Part shown: positions 16,456-24,711 of the stretch, one piece after another
Position numbering within the stretch: position 1 is the first letter of the stretch
How the letters are laid out: every line of letters starts with the position of its first letter
Assembly: GCA_964525995.1 (NCBI GenBank)
Contig: CAZGIM010000001.1
Location: 124,001-188,000 of the forward strand
Source of the DNA: CAIVAT01 sp964525995
GTDB lineage: Bacteria; Bacteroidota; Bacteroidia; Bacteroidales; FEN-979
Direction: 5' to 3'
Length of the DNA: 64,000 nt
Notes under the pieces: generated by a model
Told to the model about the DNA's origin: nothing
The model's input: only the letters and a program-made list of their open reading frames with translations
Databases searched by the model: none
Made by a program: the position numbers and the translations under genes

Positions 16456-17250
16456 ATGAGCAGGAAGTTTGAAACTGTTGCCGGTTATCTTCATCATATG
16501 AGCCGGGCACAGTCGAAATTCCATATACACTCTCCCTTTGTTTTCGACTTTTATGCCAATGTACTCATGAATGCCGGAACCCGGAGTCATTACAGGGTGA
16601 TCGATCGGATCAGGAAAGAACTTGAAACGGTTCCAAGATATATTAAAAGGAAAGATTTTGGGAACTGTGACAAAGATTATCCGAGCGATCAGCGGTTTGT
16701 CAGGGTTCGTGATATAGCCGTCAGAACTTCGGTTAACCGGAAAAAAGGCGAATTCTTATTCAGGCTTATCAGGCGGTACCACCTTGAACAGATTTTGGAA
16801 TTGGGGACTTCGCTTGGCATCAGTACCATTTATTTGGGATTGGCAGCCCCTGCGGGAAAGATTATCACACTCGAAGGGTGTATCGATTCCGCTAACCTGG
16901 CAGCGGAAAATTTTGATAAAGCAGGGCTGAATCAGATCAGGGTGATCACCGGGACTTTTGAAGAGAAGCTGCCGGAGGCATTCAAGCTGATGCCGGAACC
17001 CGATCTGATTTTTATTGACGGGAATCACCGGAAGGAGCCGACACTCAGATATTTTGAGGAATGTTTAAAACATATCCGGCCCGATACCGTTTTGGTAATT
17101 GACGATATTTATTGGTCGGCCGATATGCAACAGGCATGGAAAGAAATTTGTGCCCATCCGCGCGTCAAAGTTACCATCGACCTGTATCAGATGGGAGTCA
17201 TATTTTTTAAAGATGAATTAAGCAAAGAAAATTTCATTCTACATTTTTAA
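16456..17250 (+). CDS. Class I SAM-dependent methyltransferase, O-methyltransferase-like
   Basis: This protein of 264 residues has a Rossmann methyltransferase domain in its C-terminal two thirds. ILELGTSLGISTIYLGLA is motif I, KIITLEG gives the acidic residue that binds the SAM ribose, and PDLIFIDGNHRKEPTL and VLVIDDIYWSADM follow. The last two match the metal-binding acidic sites of catechol-type O-methyltransferases. The N-terminal 90 residues (HSPFVFDFYANVL) are a lineage-specific extension. The substrate is unknown. The LolD-like ATPase gene follows 11 bases later, so the two are probably co-transcribed. Confidence 0.85.
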   Translation: MSRKFETVAGYLHHMSRAQSKFHIHSPFVFDFYANVLMNAGTRSHYRVIDRIRKELETVPRYIKRKDFGNCDKDYPSDQRFVRVRDIAVRTSVNRKKGEFLFRLIRRYHLEQILELGTSLGISTIYLGLAAPAGKIITLEGCIDSANLAAENFDKAGLNQIRVITGTFEEKLPEAFKLMPEPDLIFIDGNHRKEPTLRYFEECLKHIRPDTVLVIDDIYWSADMQQAWKEICAHPRVKVTIDLYQMGVIFFKDELSKENFILHF

Positions 17251-17261
17251 CCTTCCCTTTT

Positions 17262-17996
17262 ATGGAAACAGAAGTCATCCGGCTCGACCGAATCGTGAAA
17301 AACTACAAGATCGGAACTATTATCGTAGAGGCCCTCCGTTCGGTCTCTTTAGTTGTAAAGAAAAGTGAATTTGTCGCCCTCATGGGCCCTTCCGGCTCCG
17401 GAAAATCGACCTTGATGAATATCCTTGGCTGTCTCGATACACCTACCAGCGGAAGCTATTTCCTGAACGGGGAAGATGTGAGCAAGATGGACGATAATTC
17501 ATTAGCCGAGATACGGAACCGCCAGATCGGCTTCGTGTTTCAGACTTTCAATCTCCTCCCCAGGTCAACAGCGCTTGAGAATGTCATGTTACCCTTGATT
17601 TATGCGGGAGTCGGCAAAGGACGACGCATTGAACTGGCCCAGAGAACCCTGGAAGAGGTTAACCTGGGCGACCGAATAGCACACAAGCCCAATGAGTTGT
17701 CGGGCGGACAGCGGCAACGGGTTGCCATTGCCCGGGCGCTCGTAAACCACCCCTCCATCATCCTGGCTGATGAACCCACGGGTAATCTCGACTCAAAGAC
17801 CTCTATTGAAATTCTCGGACTTCTTGAAGAGATCCATAAAATGGGAAATACCGTCATTATTGTTACACATGAAGAAGATATTGCACAACATGCCCACCGG
17901 ATCATCAGACTGATGGATGGAAAAATAAGCAGCGATGAACCCAATCCTCATATTAAAACCATAGCCGATTATCATTTTAACGGAGTCACCGTTTGA
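17262..17996 (+). CDS. ABC transporter ATP-binding protein, LolD/MacB type
   Basis: The 244-residue ATPase has Walker A GPSGSGKST (about 43-51), Q-loop FVFQTFNLLPR, signature LSGGQRQRVAIARAL, Walker B IILADEPTGNLDS and the H-loop IIVTHEED. The NLDS after Walker B and the overall length fit the LolCDE/MacB/FtsE group, which drives lipoprotein release or efflux by mechanotransmission. No permease subunit lies beside it, so the partner must be encoded elsewhere. It sits 11 bases after the methyltransferase and 33 bases before the sugar kinase. Confidence 0.92.
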   Translation: METEVIRLDRIVKNYKIGTIIVEALRSVSLVVKKSEFVALMGPSGSGKSTLMNILGCLDTPTSGSYFLNGEDVSKMDDNSLAEIRNRQIGFVFQTFNLLPRSTALENVMLPLIYAGVGKGRRIELAQRTLEEVNLGDRIAHKPNELSGGQRQRVAIARALVNHPSIILADEPTGNLDSKTSIEILGLLEEIHKMGNTVIIVTHEEDIAQHAHRIIRLMDGKISSDEPNPHIKTIADYHFNGVTV

Positions 17997-18029
17997 CGGT
18001 TTTGGTATCTTTACAGAAATTTTTTTTGC

Positions 18030-19037
18030 ATGCAACCCGGTTCCAGGTATAAAAAACTCTTTTCAGCCTTCAACAAGCTGAACATCATGATCATCGGAGA
18101 TGTGATGGTCGATTCCTACCTGTGGGGTAAGGTGGAACGGATATCGCCCGAGGCTCCCATTCCCATCGTTTCCCTGAAAAAAAGAGAGAACAGGATGGGA
18201 GGGGCTGCCAATGTGGCAATGAACATTCTTTCCATGGGAGCAAATCCGATTCTGTGCTCCGTCATTGGCGTCGATGAAAAAGGTGACCAGTTTCTCGATT
18301 TAATGAAGAAGGAAAAGATGTCGGATGCCGGCATTATTCGAAGTGTCAGAAGGATCACAACCACCAAGTTCAGGATTTTCGGAAATTCATACCAGATGCT
18401 GCGGGTCGATGAGGAGGTGGATCATGATCTGGTGGAAGGTGACTACCTGACAATGGTCCGGGTCATAGATCATCTGCTGAAAACCCGGAAGATCGACTGC
18501 ATCATCTTTCAGGATTACGATAAAGGGGTGATTACCCCAAAGCTGATCAGTCATGTTGTTGACAAAGCTTCAGAATACAATATTCCGGTAACGGTCGATC
18601 CCAAGCGAAAGAATTTCAGCCATTACAAGGAAGTTACCCTGTTCAAACCCAATCTTAAAGAATTGAAAGAGGGATTGAATCTGGGCGAGGAACCCGGCGA
18701 ATTACAGTCCTTGAAAACGGCAACCCGCAAATTGCAGGAGCAGTTAAACTGCAGGTACATCCTCACTACCATGTCGGAAAAAGGTATGATGATCAGCATC
18801 AACGAAAACAATGAATCGAAGGAGATCATGGTGCCTGCCCATCCCAGACTAATATCTGATGTATCCGGAGCGGGCGATACGGTAATCAGCGTCGCTTCCC
18901 TTTGTCTGGCGCTTCAGGCTTCACCCGATGAAATTGCCCATATTTCAAACCTTGCAGGGGGATTGGTTTGCGAGGAGGTCGGCGTTGTTCCCATCAACAA
19001 GGAAAAGCTCTTGCGGGAAGTAATCAATTTGCTTTGA
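18030..19037 (+). CDS. PfkB-family sugar kinase, heptose-7-phosphate kinase (HldE domain I) like
   Basis: This 335-residue ribokinase-fold enzyme resembles the kinase half of HldE/RfaE, which phosphorylates D-glycero-beta-D-manno-heptose 7-phosphate for LPS core sugar. Visible signatures are IIGDVMVDSYLWGKVERISP (about 20-39), RMGGAANVAMNI, and the catalytic-base motif DVSGAGDTVIS with its anion hole. The adenylyltransferase half of the fused HldE is absent, so the protein is the single-domain form. It could serve another sugar phosphate. ATG at 18030 follows TATCTTTA, a near -7 element at 18006-18013. Confidence 0.82.
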   Translation: MQPGSRYKKLFSAFNKLNIMIIGDVMVDSYLWGKVERISPEAPIPIVSLKKRENRMGGAANVAMNILSMGANPILCSVIGVDEKGDQFLDLMKKEKMSDAGIIRSVRRITTTKFRIFGNSYQMLRVDEEVDHDLVEGDYLTMVRVIDHLLKTRKIDCIIFQDYDKGVITPKLISHVVDKASEYNIPVTVDPKRKNFSHYKEVTLFKPNLKELKEGLNLGEEPGELQSLKTATRKLQEQLNCRYILTTMSEKGMMISINENNESKEIMVPAHPRLISDVSGAGDTVISVASLCLALQASPDEIAHISNLAGGLVCEEVGVVPINKEKLLREVINLL

Positions 19038-19056
19038 GGCCCTTTCCAAAATCCCG

Positions 19057-20307
19057 ATGTCCTATTTTGATGTGATGATAGCGGGCGGAGGCCCGGCAGG
19101 TTCACTGGCAGCCTATGAATTAGCGCAGTCAGGGATTTCTGTGATGGTACTTGAAAAGTCTGAGTTTCCCCGTTACAAGGTTTGTGGGGCCGGCCTTACA
19201 CATAAAATTATCAAAGAAATACCATTTCCTGTCGGAGATATCCTGGAAACGGAGATCCATACGTTTACTTTTTCCTCCGGATTTAAAGAGGTGTTTACAC
19301 GCCATAATCAGGATCCTCTGATTTATTGCACCATGCGTGAAAAACTGGACGCCTGGTTATTAGCGAAGGCTACGGAAGCTGGCGCCAGAGTCCGCCATGG
19401 CATCAGGGTAACCGGACTGGCTCAAAACAAGGATGGGGTAGAAATTACAACGACAGGAGGAGCTTTTCAATCCAGACTTTTGATCGGAGCCGATGGCGCT
19501 GCAAGCGTTGTAGCCCGTTGTGCCGGCCTCCGTGAACATATCATGCCGGGTCTGGCCTGGGAAGCCGAGATAAAAACTCATCCCGCTATCGTGAAAGCTT
19601 TCTCACAGACCGTTTTTCTTGATTGGGGAACCTTCCCCGGAGGCTATGGTTGGGTATTTCCGAAAAAGGAACATTTTTCAATCGGAGTAGGCGGACCTGC
19701 CTCGAATTCAAAATGGATGATGCCGTATTACCGAAATTTTTTAGAGTATCTGGAAATGCACTTTATGGATCGCTTCGGCGAAATGGCAGTTCCAGGGAAT
19801 CCGGCAACCAGCTTATTATCGACGCTGTCGCTTAAATCGTGGCCGATCCCAGTGAGAACAAAACAAAGCCGGTTTCATGACCACCGTGTCCTGGTTGCAG
19901 GCGATGCTGCCGGATTGACTGATCCCCTGACCGGTGAAGGGATTTACTATGCCGTAAGAAGCGGAAAACTGGCTGCCCTTGCATGCTCCCGCTTCCTGCA
20001 ATCGGAACAGTCGTCACTGAAGTCATACTCCGAATCAGTGAATGATGAACTGATGAAGGAGTTGCTGGAGGCCAACCGGATCAAGTACATCTTCAATGCA
20101 GTACCCTTAAAAATTCATGGCTTTGTCCGCGACCATGACCGGGGCTGGCGTGCGTTTGGAAAAGTGCTGAGGGGCGAACGGTGGTATGCAGATGTACCGG
20201 GCGGACTCGGAGTATGGAAGTTATTGTGGAAGCCGCTGTGCGTCATGGCCCGTGTTATCTCATCATATACGGAACGGTCATTCAAAAAACATGGATTCTC
20301 AAAATAA
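19057..20307 (+). CDS. Geranylgeranyl-reductase-like FAD-dependent oxidoreductase
   Basis: This 416-residue flavoprotein has an N-terminal FAD dinucleotide-binding motif (MIAGGGPAGSLAAYELA, about 7-23). It has the internal GADGAASVVAR and the second FAD motif GDAAGLTDPLTGEGIYYAVR (about 286-305). This arrangement is that of the geranylgeranyl reductase / group A hydroxylase family, which reduces isoprenoid double bonds or hydroxylates aromatics. VCGAGLTHK near 45 fits the conserved CGG-like substrate side. The specific substrate is unknown. The UbiA-type gene nearby makes an isoprenoid quinone role possible. Its 3' end overlaps or abuts the SDR gene. Confidence 0.85.
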   Translation: MSYFDVMIAGGGPAGSLAAYELAQSGISVMVLEKSEFPRYKVCGAGLTHKIIKEIPFPVGDILETEIHTFTFSSGFKEVFTRHNQDPLIYCTMREKLDAWLLAKATEAGARVRHGIRVTGLAQNKDGVEITTTGGAFQSRLLIGADGAASVVARCAGLREHIMPGLAWEAEIKTHPAIVKAFSQTVFLDWGTFPGGYGWVFPKKEHFSIGVGGPASNSKWMMPYYRNFLEYLEMHFMDRFGEMAVPGNPATSLLSTLSLKSWPIPVRTKQSRFHDHRVLVAGDAAGLTDPLTGEGIYYAVRSGKLAALACSRFLQSEQSSLKSYSESVNDELMKELLEANRIKYIFNAVPLKIHGFVRDHDRGWRAFGKVLRGERWYADVPGGLGVWKLLWKPLCVMARVISSYTERSFKKHGFSK

Positions 20308-21112
20308 ATCAATGAAACCCATTGTGTTGCTCACGGGTGCGGCCGGAGGATTGGGGAAAGCCCTGATAAGACAGTTTTTAGCCCACGGCTGGATCATCAT
20401 TGCAACCGATAACCGTGAACTTTCATTAGCAGAATTCATACAGGAGGAATCGGTTCAGGTCATCAATATGGATATCACCTCAGAAGATTCTGTCAATACT
20501 GTTTTCGAAAAACTGAACATTCAACAGATAACGTTGGATCTGATCATCAACAACGCCGGGATTGACCGTTATTTTCCGCTTTCGGAAGCCCCCGCGAAAG
20601 ATTTTATTAATATTTTCAATGTCAACGTTTTTGGGGCTTACCGGGTCAATCAGACCTTTTTGCCGATTCTCCGGAAACCCGGTGCAAAGATCATCCACAT
20701 TGGCAGTGAAAGCCTGAACCTGAAAGTACCTTTCATGCCCTATCCGCTTTCAAAAAATCTTTTGGAATCCTATAGCGAAGTTCTCCGGCAGGAGTTACAA
20801 TTCCTTGGGATTTCAGTCGTCACGATAAGACCGGGGGCCATCCAGACGTCGTTGCTGGATGGTGTTTCCGGATTGATGCAGCAGAAGGATTCGTGGAAGC
20901 TCGACAAACCCTTTCAGAAATTTGCATCCCTTGCCGCAAAGCTTGTAGGCTATGCCATCACTGCAGATAAAGCAGCGGAATATATTTACAAGATCTCGCT
21001 ACTGAAAAGACCGCGGGCGGTGTACCGGATCAACAATAAATTAAAATTAAAACTGGCCGCTTTGCTACCCCAATCGTTTCTTGAGAAAATAATAAAGAGG
21101 ATCCTCTCCTGA
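20291..21112 (+). CDS. Short-chain dehydrogenase/reductase
   Basis: The protein is 273 residues from the ATG at 20291, which overlaps the previous gene by 17 bases. A second ATG at 20312, four bases after that gene's stop, is equally acceptable. The SDR signatures are VLLTGAAGGLGKALIRQF (NAD(P) glycine motif), INNAGIDRYF (NNAG), IIHIGSES (catalytic Ser) and YPLSKNLLES, a YxxxK motif with its Tyr and Lys. All are intact. The substrate is unknown. A longer frame opens upstream at 20186 but lies inside the flavoprotein gene and adds no SDR sequence. It is convergent with the exported protein at 21131. Confidence 0.88.
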   Translation: MDSQNKSMKPIVLLTGAAGGLGKALIRQFLAHGWIIIATDNRELSLAEFIQEESVQVINMDITSEDSVNTVFEKLNIQQITLDLIINNAGIDRYFPLSEAPAKDFINIFNVNVFGAYRVNQTFLPILRKPGAKIIHIGSESLNLKVPFMPYPLSKNLLESYSEVLRQELQFLGISVVTIRPGAIQTSLLDGVSGLMQQKDSWKLDKPFQKFASLAAKLVGYAITADKAAEYIYKISLLKRPRAVYRINNKLKLKLAALLPQSFLEKIIKRILS

Positions 21113-21130
21113 GATTCAAAACGGAACTTT

Positions 21131-22564
21131 TCAATTATTTTCCCGGAGTTTGGTGATTACCGTGGTATTGGATCCTTTCATTGCGTCGAGAATATCATCA
21201 TATAATTGATCTGTGGGTTCTGTTAAGGAAATAGCACCATTTTTTCTCGACTTGCACAGGAATAAGATGGTATTGTATACCTCCGGGTGAATCGACTGGG
21301 AATGTACAACGCCTTCTTTACAGGTGAGAATGAGATCAAGATCTTTGAAACTTGATGGCAGGCTCAGTTTCAGGTATTGTCCGGGCAATAGAGTACACAA
21401 TGTGTCGGTTTCGTATACCACTTTCAGTGCTGAATTAATTGCAGAGGCTTTTGAATGAAAAATGACTGTCCTGGACTCAAGCTTGAGTTCTTCCGGGAGA
21501 ACGGCAGGCAAGATTCCCCCACTTCCAAGGTAAACAATTGATTTTCCAATATCTCCGGAATTATTTGGGAACTTCGCCCCTTTATAGACTGCCGAAATGG
21601 CAATTGCTCCTAAGAGTCCTCCGACTGCCCCACCCATGATGCCGCCCAAAACAACGGCGTTGCCACTGGCTCCTTTATCAATATCTTTTTTATCCAGATA
21701 AAGAGAGAGAGTGTTCTGTTGTCTTACCGTGACGGCATATCCTTTACCGGCCCATACAAAGAGATTTTTTCCATCAGAGAATCCAAAGTACTCAGACTTG
21801 TAATTTTGGGATGGAACTGATATTTCGGCACGCACTCTTTCAGGATATTTTTTGTCGACAAGATATTTGATGGTAAAGGCAGTGACCGTATCGGGTCTGC
21901 AATCGCGCAGGTCATAGAATGATTTGAACAAGCCTTTAGGAATTTGTTGTTGCCTGAAAATTGCGAACTGCCCGGGATCGGAGAGAGGATTCAGATAAAG
22001 TTCAGCCTCACTGATCTGTTTAGGGTTAATTTCTCCTTTCCCGATTTGTTGGGCAAAATCGTCAAAGCAATGTGAAATCGCGTCCGCTATATTAACGGAA
22101 TGGGTTCCAATTACCTCCAAACCCTGACGACCGTAAAAATCGCCGGCTGTAAAAAGTTCCTGATAACCTGTCGAAGTTGGCGTAAGAAAACTCAGTGAAA
22201 GATTGACGAAGGCAATTTCCTTTGTTGCCCAGGTGTAATCGAAAATATTGAGTTGGTTAATCCTAATGACGATGGAGCGGGTTTCAGAACTCTTGGGAAA
22301 GGCAGATACAAGGAGTGGTTTTAATGCAGAAACGATATCAGGCTTTAAACATGCCGACCGTTTTTTATTGAATATTCCACTATGAACAAATCCAATGCAG
22401 GATGATTCCCCTGTCGCATTAATTATATTGTCAACATGAAATCCTTCGAGAATACTATTTACCTTAACATCATTGAGGTCAATGGTATATTCTTCAGCGA
22501 AAAGAATACAAGACTGAAAAAGGAGAAGAAAAAAATAACAAACCGGATCACGGTTTAGCTTAAT
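21131..22564 (-). CDS. Unrecognised exported protein; rare ATT start or single-base frameshift
   Basis: The frame is open from 21131 to about 22590 without a stop. The first ordinary start codon in it, a TTG at 22120, would discard about 148 residues that look coding. Those residues contain a signal-peptide-like stretch (PVCYFFLLLFQSCILFA, then EEYTIDLND) and sequence such as SIVIRINQLNIFDYTWATK. I place the start at ATT 22564, which overlaps the yqeY stop. The alternative is GTG at 22551: it reads a hydrophobic start (MIRFVIF) that would join this frame if the 7-T run at 22529-22535 had one more T. The protein is about 477 residues, with a glycine-zipper stretch (GGIMGGAVGGLLGAI). I do not recognise the family. 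Confidence 0.6.
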   Translation of the reverse strand: MKLNRDPVCYFFLLLFQSCILFAEEYTIDLNDVKVNSILEGFHVDNIINATGESSCIGFVHSGIFNKKRSACLKPDIVSALKPLLVSAFPKSSETRSIVIRINQLNIFDYTWATKEIAFVNLSLSFLTPTSTGYQELFTAGDFYGRQGLEVIGTHSVNIADAISHCFDDFAQQIGKGEINPKQISEAELYLNPLSDPGQFAIFRQQQIPKGLFKSFYDLRDCRPDTVTAFTIKYLVDKKYPERVRAEISVPSQNYKSEYFGFSDGKNLFVWAGKGYAVTVRQQNTLSLYLDKKDIDKGASGNAVVLGGIMGGAVGGLLGAIAISAVYKGAKFPNNSGDIGKSIVYLGSGGILPAVLPEELKLESRTVIFHSKASAINSALKVVYETDTLCTLLPGQYLKLSLPSSFKDLDLILTCKEGVVHSQSIHPEVYNTILFLCKSRKNGAISLTEPTDQLYDDILDAMKGSNTTVITKLRENN

Positions 22565-23004
22565 AATGTTTTGATGATCCCGGAGATCATTTTATTGTCA
22601 GCTTTCCCTGCAAGCTCTTTGGAGGCGGCTCCCATTACCTTCCCCATATCTTTAATGGAAGTGGCGCCGGTTTCGGAAATGATTCTTTTTACGATTTCAG
22701 TCACCTCGGTTTCCGACATCTGTTGCGGGAGGTATGTTTCGATGATGGCCGCTTCGAACAACTCCTTTTCAGCCAGGTCGCTTCTGTTTGCACCGGCATA
22801 AATTTCGGCCGATTCACGGCGTTGTTTCACAAGCTTTTGAAGGATCTTGTTTTCGGTAGCTTCATCCATCGTTTCACCTGCGCCTTCTTTGGTTTTTTCA
22901 AGCAGAATGGCAGCCTTAACCGCTCTGATGGCTTCAAGCCTTTTGGCATCGCGTGCCAGCATCGCTGATTTGATATCAGCGCCAACTTTTTGTTCCAGGC
23001 TCAT
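22555..23004 (-). CDS. yqeY: GatB/YqeY domain protein
   Basis: The 149-residue protein is a stand-alone YqeY domain: SLEQKVGADIKSAMLARDAK at the start, LVKQRRESAEIYAGANRSDL in the middle, and IIETYLPQQMSETEV and GKVMGAASKELAGKADNKMI near the end. The same domain forms the tRNA-binding tail of GatB in the amidotransferase that makes Gln-tRNA. As a single protein its role is unclear. The ATG at 23004 overlaps the ftsZ stop (TAATG), so it is translationally coupled at the end of the dcw cluster. Confidence 0.9.
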   Translation of the reverse strand: MSLEQKVGADIKSAMLARDAKRLEAIRAVKAAILLEKTKEGAGETMDEATENKILQKLVKQRRESAEIYAGANRSDLAEKELFEAAIIETYLPQQMSETEVTEIVKRIISETGATSIKDMGKVMGAASKELAGKADNKMISGIIKTLLS

Positions 23005-24617
23005 TAATCTACATTTTTATGAAGAAAGGAATTCCCGTTCTTCAGTTCAACAGATTTATCGGGATTTTCCGATAACATGTACTTGGCCACCTGCGATTCA
23101 CCCGATGGCGTAACTTCGCTGAGCGACACGTTGCGGCGTTTATAGGCTGGAACGGATTCAAGCTCGTAAAGATTCGATTCGATGGGTGTATGCGATTTCA
23201 GCTTTTCGCTGAGCTGGCGCAATTTTGATATTCTTTCAATCGATTTCTTATTCTGAAGATCGCCTGAGTCGGGGTCTGATGGTTTGAGTGGTGGCATAAC
23301 CGGCTGTTGTCGTACCGCCATTTCGGGAGCGGTATCCTCCGCCTGGGCAACAAGTTCCGGTTCTTCCACAAGCGTTTTAGTGGGTTCAGGCATTACATCG
23401 GGCTCAGGCTTTTCAATGATGAATTCGATAGGTCGCGCTGCATCTGTCACTTCTGCATACGATTCAATCTCCTGGGCCAGCGTTTCAGGGTGCAATGCCG
23501 GGGCAGGCACCTCCTCTTTCTGATAGAGCGGAATCGGCATTTCGGGCTCGCTTTGCAGAATCCGGCGCTCAATCTTGGGCTCTTCCGAGCCGGGATACAA
23601 GGGGTGGACAGTTACATCGATCGGTTTTAATGGATCTTTTTGCTTGTGATCAGCATCAAAACCGGTGGCGATAATGGTTACACTGATTTTATCGTCGAGC
23701 GATTCATCGAAACCATTACCCCAGATGACATCCCCGTTCGACTTGGTCTTCTCTTGGATATAATCGGTAATTTCCGTGACCTCATCCATGGTGATCTCCT
23801 CTTTTCCCGAAGAGATGTAAAGAAGCAGATTCCCTGCTCCATTAATATCGTTGTTGTCGAGGAGCGGCGAATTGAGCGCCTCTTCAACGGCGAGTTGAGC
23901 GCGGTTGGTACCACTTGCAACTCCGGTACCCATGATGGCGACCCCGCTGTTTTTCATTACGGTTTTGACGTCCTCAAAATCTACATTGATGTATCCCGCT
24001 ACGGTAATGATCTCGGCGATTCCTTTGGCTGCTGTAGTGAGTACGTTATCAGCCCGTTTAAAGGCTTCCGAGAGAGGCAGATCACCGCATAAAAGCCGGA
24101 GTTTATCATTGCTGATGATAAGCAGCGCATCGACATTCTGTTTCAACTGCCGGATGCCGTCCTCGGCCGACTGTTTTCTTTTTCGCCCCTCAAAGGAGAA
24201 GGGTATGGTTACGATTCCGACGGTAAGTATATCCAACTCTTTGGAGATTTGGGCAATAACAGGAGCGGCGCCGGTGCCGGTACCTCCGCCCAAACCAGCC
24301 GTGATGAACAACATCTTGGTCCCTTTTTCCAGAACAGCGCGGATGTCGTCGGCATTTTCGAGGGCAGCGTTACGCCCGACCGATGGAGCAGCGCCGGCCC
24401 CAAGCCCTCCGGTCAGATTCGCACCAAGCTGAATCCGGGAGGGCACCATGCTCGATTCCATTGCCTGGGCATCGGTATTGCATATGATGAAATCAACACC
24501 TTTAATCCCCTGTCGGAACATGTGATTGACTGCATTACTGCCCCCTCCACCGACACCGATAACTTTGATGATGGAAGATTGATTTTTTGGTGAGTCAAAT
24601 TTTAACATCTCGGGCAT
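23004..24617 (-). CDS. ftsZ: Cell division tubulin FtsZ
   Basis: This 537-residue protein polymerises into the Z-ring. The GTPase core shows GVGGGGSNAVNHM (21-33), the tubulin signature GGGTGTG (110-116), and the T7-loop region VDFEDVKTVMKNSGVA. After the core (about residue 320) comes a long, acidic, Pro/Glu-rich linker and then VPAYKRRNVSLSE, which matches the conserved C-terminal peptide that binds FtsA. About 40 further residues follow. FtsZ proteins of about 350-400 residues are common, so the linker is long. Bacteroidetes FtsZ often has one. It lies 94 bases downstream of ftsA. Confidence 0.96.
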   Translation of the reverse strand: MPEMLKFDSPKNQSSIIKVIGVGGGGSNAVNHMFRQGIKGVDFIICNTDAQAMESSMVPSRIQLGANLTGGLGAGAAPSVGRNAALENADDIRAVLEKGTKMLFITAGLGGGTGTGAAPVIAQISKELDILTVGIVTIPFSFEGRKRKQSAEDGIRQLKQNVDALLIISNDKLRLLCGDLPLSEAFKRADNVLTTAAKGIAEIITVAGYINVDFEDVKTVMKNSGVAIMGTGVASGTNRAQLAVEEALNSPLLDNNDINGAGNLLLYISSGKEEITMDEVTEITDYIQEKTKSNGDVIWGNGFDESLDDKISVTIIATGFDADHKQKDPLKPIDVTVHPLYPGSEEPKIERRILQSEPEMPIPLYQKEEVPAPALHPETLAQEIESYAEVTDAARPIEFIIEKPEPDVMPEPTKTLVEEPELVAQAEDTAPEMAVRQQPVMPPLKPSDPDSGDLQNKKSIERISKLRQLSEKLKSHTPIESNLYELESVPAYKRRNVSLSEVTPSGESQVAKYMLSENPDKSVELKNGNSFLHKNVD

Positions 24618-24711
24618 GGTTCTGGATTTTTATGGTTTAAAAATATTAAGAAACAATATCCTTTTTTTTCGATTCGATTTTATTTATCAACCTACGATTG
24701 TTAATATATTA

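Noticed and set aside
20186..20290. Upstream extension of the SDR gene
   Set aside because: It lies within the flavoprotein gene in another frame and adds no SDR sequence.
23905..24432. 175-codon frame antisense to ftsZ
   Set aside because: Ser/Pro-rich translation shadow of the conserved FtsZ core.
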